64,000 nt of DNA from Henckelia pumila (lineage: Eukaryota > Streptophyta > Magnoliopsida > Lamiales > Gesneriaceae): the NCBI RefSeq assembly GCF_033568475.1, contig NC_133121.1, forward strand, positions 27,325,374-27,389,373, written 5' to 3'. Positions 37,401 to 47,200 of the stretch are shown piece by piece. The position numbers and the translations under genes were made by a program. Below the pieces are notes generated by a model. It was not told the origin of the DNA. It saw only the letters and a list, made by a program, of their open reading frames with translations, and did not search any database. The number at the start of each line of letters is the position of its first letter. Positions within the stretch are counted from its first letter, which is position 1.

Positions 37401-37998
37401 ATATATTAATGATGTCAAATCATATATATTTACTATTTTAATAATTAAAAAAAAAAGTGTGGGGATAATTTTCCAGAAATATAGACTTGTAATCGATTCA
37501 AAACTATATATCTATGTTTCTGCTGGCACACTTGGCTATATGAGGAATTGATGTTTTTACCTTCTTTTCGTCGGGAATCTGGTCATCGGCGGCGGCGCCA
37601 TCGATATCGAGAGAAGCAAAGTCGATCCTGTTCTTGTCATATATATTTTTAACCTTCCCTCCGATGGTCTCAACCTCCCTGGCCACACTTAGAAGCTTGG
37701 ACGGAGTGAAGAAGACTTTCTTGAAATAAGTCTTGGATTTGGTCTCCGCCGCCTGAGTAACGAAAGCATCGATTACATCTTCGGCTTCGTACACCACGTC
37801 TCTGATCTGTCGCACCAATTCGCGCAGAGTTTCGTCCTTCTTGCGCTTTTTGGTGGAGTCTTTGAGAAAGGCTTTGAACAATCGGAGATCGTTTTCGAGG
37901 TTCTCGACTTGCCTTTTGGAGTCGAGGATTAAATGTGCGTGATAGAGAAGCAGCTGTTTGAGATTCTCGAGCAGGAACTCTACTGCTGCATCCGCCAT
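34493..37998 (-). CDS. NLR2: CC-NB-LRR disease resistance protein, R1-like
   Basis: Predicted exons are 37998-37561 (146 codons) and 36703-34493, with a phase-0 GT-AG intron 37560-36704 (857 bp). The product is 882 aa. Domain order matches NLR1: coiled coil with EDVID (73-77), P-loop GMPGLGKTT (183-191), kinase-2 FFIVMDDVW (259-267), GRLPLA (348-353), IHD in the MHD position (about 483-485), then LRRs to the C-terminus. It is clearly a tandem paralogue, with high identity throughout and an alignable intron. Differences concentrate in scattered LRR positions. The frame is intact and all nucleotide-binding motifs are present, so it is probably functional. Extending the second exon upstream to an in-frame ATG at 36724 is possible but would bypass the conserved splice acceptor. 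The recognised pathogen is unknown. Confidence 0.93.
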
Positions 37999-38020
37999 TT
38001 TTTAGTGCTTGGAGCTTCTC

Positions 38021-38044
38021 TGTGTGTGTGTGTGTGTGTGTGTG
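38021..38044. repeat. (TG)12 microsatellite in the NLR2 5'UTR/promoter
   Basis: Twelve TG units begin 23 bp upstream of the NLR2 start codon; on the transcript strand this is (CA)12. NLR1 has only a short imperfect TG-rich stretch at the matching place, so the repeat expanded after duplication. Confidence 0.95.
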
Positions 38045-38099
38045 GAGAATTTAAGGGCAGAGCGTTGACTGGAAGCAGTAAATAGACACGGTAATAAGC

Positions 38100-38424
38100 A
38101 TCATCATAAGCATTTAATTAATTTAGATTATCAGTTAAAGTTAGTTTTATTCAATCCAATTAGATACATTTTTTTTTTCACATTATTTTATTGATTAATA
38201 TTTTTCAAAAAATATTATATGTATTTAAAATTTTTGTGATGATAGGTATCGTATTCTTTGTATCAGTTTACAAATGTAATATATTTTAAAAAATATTTCT
38301 AAATCTATAAATAAATAATATTAAATTTCTTACTTATATATAAATTAAATTAAAATTCAGTAAATAAATAATATATACAACTAAAATATTTTAATATACT
38401 GATAAATATATAATATATATAAAT
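38100..38424. other. AT-rich NLR2 upstream DNA
   Basis: Very AT-rich with no coding sequence. After 38100 similarity to the NLR1 upstream region is lost. It runs directly into truncated element D without an LTR. Confidence 0.6.
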
Positions 38425-39259
38425 GTATGTCCCTTGACTCTAGAGGTATTATAGGACACTGGATTGATGATGATGGACATGGGCATCGTAGTGGACCTCG
38501 ACACCATTACGAGGCACGCCGCTATTTTGAGATGTATAAGTTCATCCAAATTCATCCAAATGGGACATAACCTCTTAGTTGGAGGTGGGGCACCCGAGGT
38601 GGCAGAAGACTAGTTAGAGCAGATGGAAGGCTGTTTTTGAGTTTTTCATTGTACTGAGGAGTAGCATATAGAGGTTGTTACTTTCCTTCTGGAGGGGCAT
38701 GTTCGCAAATGGAGTAAGTCTACGTCTACACCACTGCTACATGAACACGATAGAGTTACTTGGTCTGATTTTTGTACTGTCTTTATGAAGTTGTATTTTC
38801 AACCTGCACTTCGACATCCCAAGTTCATCAAGCTTCTAGGTTTGAATCAAGGCAACATGACCGTTGATGAATATCAGCAGAAATTATTTGAGTTATGTCT
38901 GTTCTGCCCTCATATTAATATCAATTCCGAAGGAAATTATGACCACTTCCTCCAGGGCCTCAATTAGAAGATTTTTGACCGAGTTAGTGTTTGTGACGAC
39001 CCGACATCCAATGAGGGTTTGGTGAACCAATATCGTCAAGCAGAGATTGTCTAAACTGCCGAAGGACACTTCAGTTTTCTCGATCTGTCAGTGCTTTGGG
39101 AACTTGAGCCCAATATTTCAAGAAATCTGCTTCTTCTACTTTTTTTCCCCAGATTCTGGGGTGTTTTCCACTATGGTAAGAAGAAAGGCCAGTCTGAGCA
39201 CTACGAGAAGAAGAGATCGGTCATCTCAAGAAGAATTGCCCACAGACAGGGGGAGGATT
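38425..39259 (+). pseudogene. Element D gag fragment (5' half of a split relic)
   Basis: A decayed Del/Tekay-like gag. A charged His/Arg-rich N-terminus is followed by the Retrotrans_gag-like core. The best-preserved frame is 38785-38967 (LNQGNMTVDEYQQKLFEL, then HFLQGLN and a stop). Gag continues in other frames to a KK-rich linker before the zinc knuckle. There are many stops and frameshifts and no 5' LTR, PBS or start region. Element C inserted here at GGATT (39255-39259). D resumes at 54082. Confidence 0.85.
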
Positions 39260-40700
39260 TGTAGTGACACTGCAATAAATGACCTACTAACTGGAAACTA
39301 TAGCATGCATTAATCTTAATTAAAAGATTAACACTTAACAGAGTAAAACGTGCGGAAAAATAACCCATAATTTACGTATCAGCTTAGTACAAAAGTTCAA
39401 GGCTTAATTCAGTAGTGATACAACCATATCGTAATAACTTAAAATTAAACTGTCTAAAACATTTATACAGCTATAACGAGTCCTACTGTATAAAAGATCC
39501 ACCCATGGCTCCTGCTCCCTAGTCCTGCCTCGAACTCCCAGCTCCGTCCATCCTGCGACCTGCACCATGGAATGGGGTGTCAAAAATAATAACTAGGAAG
39601 TGAACGATTAACGATCAGTACATAAACATGAGTAAACATATGTATATGATGCATGCAATCGTGATGACGGGTAATAAGTCATCTGAAAGTCATGCTAATA
39701 ACCGGCGTCAATGAGTGCAGTGACCGCTCGGATCAAATCTATGGATACAACCACACTCGCCTAGAACCCCCCACTATAACGGTACATCCGGTTCTAGAAT
39801 ATCTCCTAGAACCCCCCGTTATAGCGGTGCATCCAGCTCTAGACTAAATACAGGTATAACAAAGGAATAAGCTCAACGTGCATGCGCACATGACATATGA
39901 ATATGGAAAGCAGTAAACCATACATCATGCCACATAATAATGCCACAAAAATGCAACATATAAACATGTATACTCACTGGCAATCTCAGTCAATGTGTAC
40001 GTACCTTTAAGCTAGTTCGAGTCTAGTAGGACCAAGGTTCCAAGCCTATAACCAAAAGTTCACCGTATCACTACACAAGTTCTATAAGCCTTAACTAAGC
40101 TAACAGATACTCCCAAAACTTAATAAGATTCCCGGACCATACCTTCGTTCGTAGTAAGCCCTTTGGATTCGCTCGTTCTGGAAGACTATAACAATACCTT
40201 TGTTATTCCAAAATCTCTCTATTAACCGATAGGGCCTTCAAGTGTATACCTCACACTATTTATAACTGAAGAAGGAAACTCGAAAATCTTATATGAAAAT
40301 ATGAATAAAAAATCCTCTATTTATAGGCAAAATCTTGGACTAGATCGTTGCATCCGTTTTGGCTTCGTTGCATCCGTTCTGTGCATGTTTGACACTTGTA
40401 AACACTTGTGACTTAGTCACCAAGCCACCTCATGCCTGGCTGTTAAGAGATCGTTGTGTCCGTTCTAGTTCGGACGCTCCGATCAGCTTCTTTCCTTCCG
40501 AACTCGTTTGCCTTTTTTTTGGACTGTCTGAGACTCCCGAAACCCTTCCTACCATTTTTTGGACATTTCGAATCTGATTTTCTACTTATTTTTACCAAAT
40601 AATGACTCCTTAAACATGTTTTGACACTTTTAAAAGTATATGTCACTTTCTAACATGTTTAAAATCACTTAATCTTGTAAAATGGAACCGGACTACTACA
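39260..40700 (-). repeat. Element C 3' LTR (left copy)
   Basis: A 1441-bp LTR. On the plus strand it starts TGTAGTGACAC and ends GGACTACTACA. It carries a minus-strand TATA box (40318-40325), the GACGAAGGTATGG-type block (mutated to AACGAAGG) near 40140-40160, and a 44-bp internal tandem duplication at about 39760-39847. Its U3 has only a weak palindrome array (for example TTCGGACGCTCCGATC near 40470). Confidence 0.92.
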
Positions 40701-40734
40701 TTCTCCCCACCTTTAGATATTTCATCCGCGAAAT
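40701..40734 (-). promoter_or_regulatory. Element C polypurine tract and palindrome
   Basis: On the minus strand, the palindrome ATTTCGCGGATGAAAT (40734-40719) is followed by AAAGGTGGGGAGAA next to the 3' LTR. Confidence 0.86.
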
Positions 40735-40839
40735 AAACTCTAAAGTAACGATCAAGATAATAATATGAAACATAAAACCATGTTTTATTACAACAAACTG
40801 TAATTACATTGATACATGGTAATCAATAATACAATGTAA

Positions 40840-42840
40840 ACAACTCAGGATATTCTGCTCACATACGGCTTTCCGTTTCCCAAGTTGCTTCCTCGATGCC
40901 TCGGCGCTGCCACTGTACCATCACAAGTGGTATAGTCTTGTTCCGAAGAACTTTCTTCTTCCTGTCAAAGATTTGGAGTGGTCATTCAACATAAGACAGA
41001 TCTGGTTCTAGCTGAACATCAGTAGGATAGATAATATGTGACTCATCAGCTATATAATGTCTAAGTAACGACACATGAAAGACATCATGTATACTGGAAA
41101 AGATATGGCGATAATGCCAAACGATAAGCAATGTCTCTGATATTTTCCAGTATCTGGAAAGGCCCAATATAACGAGGTGATAGCTTACCTTTCAAACCAA
41201 ATCTCATCACCTTTCGGAAAGATGCTACTCGCAGGAATACATATTCACCAGGCTCGAACTGAAGTGGTCTGCAGTGAATATTAGCATAACTGACTTGCCG
41301 ATCTTGAGCAGCTTTGATCCTCCGTTTGATCAAATCTACCTTGTCCACAATATGTTGTACTAACTCAGGACCCTCCACCTGTCATTCTCCCACCTCATCC
41401 CAGAATAATGGAGTACAACATCGTCTACCATATAATGCCTCAACGGGTGCCATATCAATACTTCAGTGATAACTATTATTGTAGGAAAATTTGATCAAAG
41501 GTAACTGATCCTGCCAAGTCAAGCCAAAATCCATCGTAGAAGCCCGCAACATATCTTTAAGTGTACGTATCATCCGTTCCGACTGGCCATCAGTCTCAGG
41601 ATGATATGCAGTGCTCAAACTCAGAGTGGTACCCAACGCCTGATGAAAACTACCCCAAAAACATGAGGTAAACCGCGGATCTCTATCACTGACTATGCTC
41701 ACCGGAATCCCATGTAATCATTCTATCTCCTGGATGTATAAGCGTGTCATGGGATCATATGAATACTCTCTGTTGTAAGGAATGAAGTGTGCTGATTTTG
41801 TCAAACCTGTCAACAACGACCCAGATAGCATCACACTGACGTGAAGTCATAGGTAAGTGGGTGACAATATCCATGGTCACATGCTCCCACTTCCATTAGG
41901 GAATCTCAAGATTATGCAGTAATCCACCTGGTCGTCGGTGTTCAGCCTTGACCCGTTGACAAACAAGACATCTAGAAACAAATTGATACACATTCCGCTT
42001 CATCCCCTTCCACCAGAATTTGGTTCGCAAGTCCTTATATATTTTCATGCTTCTAGGATGAACTGATAGTCGACTTCAGTGAGCTTGTGATAGAATATCA
42101 TTCCTGAGCTCCGCATCATCAGGTACAACTACTCGATTAGATAAACATAATAAACCATCTGTCTGATAATAGAATCCAGATATATTAACCCCATTGGCTA
42201 GACGTGCCAAACGCTGAGTCTTAACATCAGATATCTGAGCATCTCTAATCCGAGAATACAATGCTGGCTCAGATAAAATAGTATACAAACGAATTCCATT
42301 TCTTCCTTTCTTGTGCTTGAGTGTAAAACTCAGTGAACAACATTCCTGAATCATATGAGATAAATCACTAGTCTGAAGTGCAGAAAGTCTAACCTGCCGA
42401 CTCAAGGCATCAGCAGTAAGATTGGCAGAACTTGGATGATACTTAATCTCGCAGTCATAATCTTTCAGTAAATCCATCCAGCGTCTCTGTCGCATATTCA
42501 ACTCTTCCTGAGTGAATAAATACTTCAAACTCTTGTGATCCGTGAATATCTCAAATTTCTCGCCATAAAGATAATGTCTCCAAATTTTGAGCGCAAATAC
42601 AATGGAGGCTAACTCGAGATCATGCACTGGATAATTCGTCTCATGCGTCTTCAATTGCCGAGAAGCATAGAAAATAACATGTTCATGCTGTGTCAAAACA
42701 CATCCTAGCCCCTGACCAGAGGCATCAGTGTAGAAAATTTAACCGATCCAGAAGGTAGAGCTAGCACAAGTGCAGTAGTAAGACGTATACGCAGCTCGTG
42801 AAATGATTCCTCACAATCCGAGGACCATGTGAAGGCAGCA
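40840..42840 (-). pseudogene. Element C pol, distal part: RNase H, integrase, chromodomain-like tail
   Basis: The minus-strand continuation of pol beyond insertion G. RNase H runs about 42840-42420, the best frame being 42696-42076, which also includes the HHCC region start. The integrase core (SDRDPRFTS, then [13 protein letters not shown]) lies in 41702-41463. The C-terminal part lies in 41378-40982, and the tail with the EEATWE region is near 40890. Frame breaks occur near 42740, 42075, 41750, 41460 and 41100, with scattered stops. Non-functional. Confidence 0.88.
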
Positions 42841-42901
42841 TGTAGTAGCCCGTGCCCTAATTGAGTAATTAAAGGAAATAATCATAATTACTTGGTAAGA
42901 G

Positions 42902-43170
42902 TTCGGAAGCTCCGAAGGTGAGATCGGAAGCTCCGATCAGGATCGGAAGCTCCGAACAGGATCGGAAGCTCCGATCGGTATTACGTCAGGCATGACGTGT
43001 GGTTGGATCGGAACCTCCGATCAGGACCGGAGGCTCCGATCACCCCTATCCGGAGTCAACAAGTGATATTTTGACACGTGGCAGATCAGGATCTTCGGAA
43101 GCTCTGATGGCAGGATCGGACGTTCCGATCGAGGTTCGGACGTTCCGATCAAGGATCGGAAGTTCCGATC
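42902..43170 (+). repeat. Palindrome array in the U3 of the G 5' LTR
   Basis: About ten copies of a 17-bp palindrome, consensus GATCGGAAGCTCCGATC. Examples lie at 42922-42938, 42960-42976, 43006-43022 and 43025-43041. Later copies have ACGTTCCGATC or AAGTTCCGATC. The last ends 6 bp before the TATA box. The array is broken once by TTACGTCAGGCATGACGTGT (42981-43000), an inverted pair of TGACG cores. Confidence 0.92.
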
Positions 43171-43176
43171 GTTGTC

Positions 43177-43184
43177 TATAAATA
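43177..43184 (+). promoter_or_regulatory. TATA box of the G 5' LTR
   Basis: TATAAATA lies directly after the palindrome array. Transcription would be expected to start about 30 bp downstream. Equivalent boxes occur at 49127 (3' LTR), 12193 (Z), 55792 and 58624 (E), and on the minus strand at 4791, 40318, 53708 and 60031. Confidence 0.85.
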
Positions 43185-43364
43185 GAAGGCCGAGACTTCA
43201 CTTTCATTTGCCAATTCCGAGTTCTCCTTTCCTTTCTAGTCCTTTTGGAGCTGTTCTAGTCTTCTTAGGCTTGGTCCGGAGGTCGGAGAGGCGTTCGGTA
43301 GTCGTAGCGGAGTTGTGCCCAAGTTCTGGAGGCATCGACATCAAAGGGCTAACGACGGACGAAG

Positions 43365-44238
43365 GTATAGCTTTTGCTCCCTATAAATATTTAGGAGTAT
43401 GCAATAGCTTAGTTAAGGCTTTTAGAGCACTTTAATGATAGTAGTATCATTTGGCAGTGTAGAGCAGACTATAGGCGTGGACCTAGAGTTGGTAGAGCTT
43501 GCACTGTATTGAGGTACGAAAGTACTGTTCGAGATATCCTGACTGAGTATACATGTATTACGTGACTGCATGATTTATATGCCATGATATTATGCTGCAT
43601 TCATTTGCATCTTGCTGTATCTCTTTCGAGATGTCTGTTAGTAGGGTTTTACCCTATCCTGTTAGTGGATGGACTTCCATCGATTTGGGTCCGGTGTATC
43701 CACAGTTATCTCGGTATGGGAGCCACCTCCTGAAGCGACGGCACAGCGTGCTACATACCAGGGCCCGGTCTGTCTCTGTTACCTGATCCTTGACCTCGAG
43801 TCTATAGGGAGTTCACTTTGCATGCATGTATACTCATACTCTCGCACTGAGCGTTTTATGCTCACGTCTCGTACTCTGTATTTTCTGGACACCCTATTCC
43901 ATGGGGCAGGTTTGCGATTGGACGAGGAGGGTGGATCCAGGAGGGGCTAGTCAGTGGTTGGCCAGCTGAAGCTTCGTCTAGGTTTTATTACTGTTGTTTG
44001 GGTTTATACAGCTATTTCGATTTGGTTGTATAATATTGGATAAATTACAGATTCCTTTTCTTGGGATTGTATAATGTTTATGGTTTCCGCAGTTTTATTC
44101 TGATATCTGTTTAATTAAGTTAATTGCATGCATAAGTTTTGTTTAGTAGGTGATCCGGGTAAGGGTCACTACATTTATGGTATCAGAGCATGCAAAAGAT
44201 TTCTTGGGATTTAGTCTCATCTTTAGGTATTTTTGTAG
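43365..44238 (+). other. Putative leader intron of element G
   Basis: The donor GACGAAG/GTATAG (GT at 43365-43366) lies in the LTR. The acceptor TATTTTTGTAG ends at 44238, immediately before the gag ATG at 44239. Splicing would remove U5 and the PBS and join an ATG-free leader of about 150 nt straight to gag. Donor and acceptor are conserved in A and C. This is inferred from sequence only. Confidence 0.5.
44178..44189 (+). promoter_or_regulatory. Element G primer binding site
   Basis: TGGTATCAGAGC starts 5 bases after the 5' LTR. It is complementary to the 3' end of initiator methionine tRNA. Confidence 0.94.
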
Positions 44239-47200
44239 ATGTCAAATCGTGACGACCAAAGTTCTCATGGCAGTGTTGGTGGGCGTTGGGGTGATGCCAA
44301 CCGGGAGCCTCGTCGAGAACGGCGTCATCGTCACCATGACGACGAGCGTTTCACTGTGCGTCGATTCTTAGCTATGGGTCCTAAGCCCTTAGTTGGAGGT
44401 GAGTCTCCGAAGGATGCGGAGAACTGGTTAGACCGCATGGAGACGACTTTTCAGACTTTCCAATGCACCGATGAGCAGAAGGTGGAGACCCTTGGCTATC
44501 TTCTGGATGGGCGTGCGCGCAGGTGGTGGAGGTTTACTTCTACACCTTTTGTTGCGGCGAGAGGAGTGGCCACCTGGGCCGAGTTCCGCACAGCTTTCCA
44601 AAAGCGGTATTTTTCTCCTGCACTCCGACAGTCGAAGGCAGGCGAGCTACTGAGTCTGCGACAGGGAACCATGTCTATCGATGAGTATCAGCAGAGGTTC
44701 TTTGATCTGCTATCCTATTGCCCCGAGATTGCTGATAGCTCAGAGATGAAGTATAATCTGTTCCTTCAGGGCCTTAACCCTGAGATCCATGACCGTGTGG
44801 CGGTTGGCGACGACATGTCCTACAAGGGTTTGGTGAGCCGTTGTCATCAGGCAGAGGACAGCATTCGGCGGAACAGGTCTTTCCCTCAGTCGAGGCCTAC
44901 TAGTTCTTTGGGTCCCCGTGCCCAAACTTTCAAAAAGTCTGGATCTTCTTCTTCCTCTGGTTCTGGAGGTATTGTCCGTTATGGTAAGAAGGACAAGTGT
45001 GATCACTGTGGGAAGAACCATCCATCCGACAAGTGCCGTAGAGCTTCTGGAGCTTGTTTCCGTTGTGGAGAGACTGGTCATATCCGGAGAGATTGCCCAA
45101 TGTCTGGGGGAGGTGGTTCTGGTTCTGGTTCAGGATCGGGTTCTCAGGCTACCGTACAGCAGAGGTCGCAGGGACAGTCTGCTGGGAGTTCTCATTTGAG
45201 GCCACGAGCTTCTGGCCAGGTGTTTGCCCTGAGACATGATCAGGCTATGGAGGAGAATGAGAAAGTCATCGCAGGTACATTTATGCTTTATGGTATACCT
45301 GCTCTTGTACTTATTGACACTGGTGCATCTCATTCCTTCATTTCTGCACGTTTTGTTAAGAGGCATAAGTTACCATGCATTGCACTAGACGTAGTGATGT
45401 CTGTTTCTACTCCGACGGGCCAATCTGCTTTGGCTAAACGTCTAGTGATGGGTTGCCCTTTAGAGTTTGAAGGGAACGTTCTGTTGGCGAATCTCATGGT
45501 CCTGGCGATGGACGACTTTGATTGCATTCTGGGAATAGATGTGTTGACTACCTATCGAGCTTCAGTGGACTGCTATCAGAGATTAGTACGCTTTCATCCG
45601 GAAGGGAGTGAGAGTTGGTTTTTCTATGGTAAGGGAGCGCGACCCCCGATGCCTTTGGTATCAGCTTTGAGAGCCTGTCGAGCTCTGGAGTCTGGCGGGG
45701 AAGGCTACCTTATCTATGCAGTTGATTTGTCCGCTGAGAGTATTGGGATAGAGAGCATTCCTGTTGTGGATGAATTTCCAGATGTATTTCCTGATGAGAT
45801 TCCGGGTTTTCCTCCTGCTAGGGAAGTTGAGTTTGGCATAGAGTTGATGCCGGGTACTTCGCCTATTTCTAGAACACCGTATCGTCTGGCTCCGTCAGAG
45901 ATGCGTGAGTTGAAGAATCAACTACAGGATCTTTTGGACAAGGGGTATATTCGTCCTAGTGTATCTCCTTGGGGAGCTCCTGTTCTCTTTGTGAAGAAAA
46001 AGGATGGGTCGATGCGGCTGTGCATTGACTATCGGCAGCTGAATCGAGTCACTGTGAAGAACAAGTATCCGTTGCCTCGTGTTGATGACTTGTTTGACCA
46101 GCTGCAGGGCACATCAATTTACTCCAAGATTGACTTGAGATCTGGGTATCATCAGTTGAGAGTCCGTGATCAGGACGTAGCCAAGACTGCATTCCGTACT
46201 CGCTATGGGCATTACGAGTTCCTAGTGATGCCATTTGGTTTGACTAATGCGCCGGCTATATTCATGGATCTGATGAACCGTGTCTTCAGGGAGTATTTGG
46301 ACAAGTTTGTCGTGGTCTTCATTGACGACATCTTGGTGTATTCGCATAATACGGAAGAGCATGTTTCTCACTTGCGGTTGGTACTACAGACTCTTCGAGA
46401 TGAGCAGTTGTACGCCAAGCTGAGCAAGTGTGAGTTCTGGATGGATAGAGTGGTCTTTCTTGGCCATATCATATCCAGGGAGGGGATTTTCTGTTGATCC
46501 AAGCAAGATTGAAGCGGTACTTAATTGGTCGCGTCCGACGACAGTTGCTGAGATCCGTAGTTTTCTGGGTCTAGCAGGGTATTATCGTCGCTTCATTCTG
46601 AACTTCTCTCAGTTAGATCGACCGTTGACGCAGCTTACTCGCAAGGGTGTGGACTTAGAGTGGTCCTCCGAGTGTGAGGAGAATTTCTGTGCGCTTCGAC
46701 GGCGGTTGACTTCTGCGCCGGTGTTGGCATTACCGTCAGGATCTGGAGGGTATGTGGTATACACTGATGCTTCTCTTCAGGGGTTAGGTTGTGTTCTGAC
46801 TCAGAATGGGCATGTGATCGCATACGCTTCTAGACAGCTGAAGCTTCACGAGGACAACTATCCAGTCCATGATTTGGAATTGGCAGCCATTGTGTTCGCT
46901 TTGAAGATCTGGCGTCATTATCTGTATGGCGAGAAATTTGAGATCTTCATCGACCATAAGAGTCTCAAGTATTTTTTCACTCAGGCGGAGTTGAACATGA
47001 GGTAGAGACGTTGGATGGAATTGCTTAAAGATTATGATTGCGAGATTAAGTACCAACCGGGAGTTGCTAATCTCACCGCTGATGCCTTGAGTCGCAACGT
47101 GCGACTATCCGCACTTCAGACTTGTTCGATATCTAGTGCGATCAGTGACTGTTGTACTTCAAGTTATACCTTCAAGCATAAGAAAGGTATGCAGAGTATC

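Larger units (their letters stand above)
42841..44173 (+). repeat. Element G 5' LTR
   Basis: TGTAGTAGCCCG to GGGTCACTACA, 1333 bp. U3 holds a ten-copy palindrome array (42902-43170) and a paired TGACG site (42981-43000), followed by TATAAATA (43177-43184). The transcribed part has no ATG until after the block ending GACGAAG/GTATAG (43346-43370), a splice-donor-like sequence. Confidence 0.96.

Noticed and set aside
42902-43170. Array of repeats considered as CRISPR
   Set aside because: The units are palindromes with irregular spacing in a plant LTR; spacers are not unique inserts and no cas genes exist.
43172-43435. 87-aa reading frame repeated exactly at 49122-49385
   Set aside because: Both copies are in the LTRs of G. 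Identity reflects LTR duplication, not protein conservation, and no family resemblance is visible.
44178-44189. Possible tRNA gene fragments at TGGTATCAGAGC sites
   Set aside because: These are primer binding sites next to LTRs, with no cloverleaf around them.
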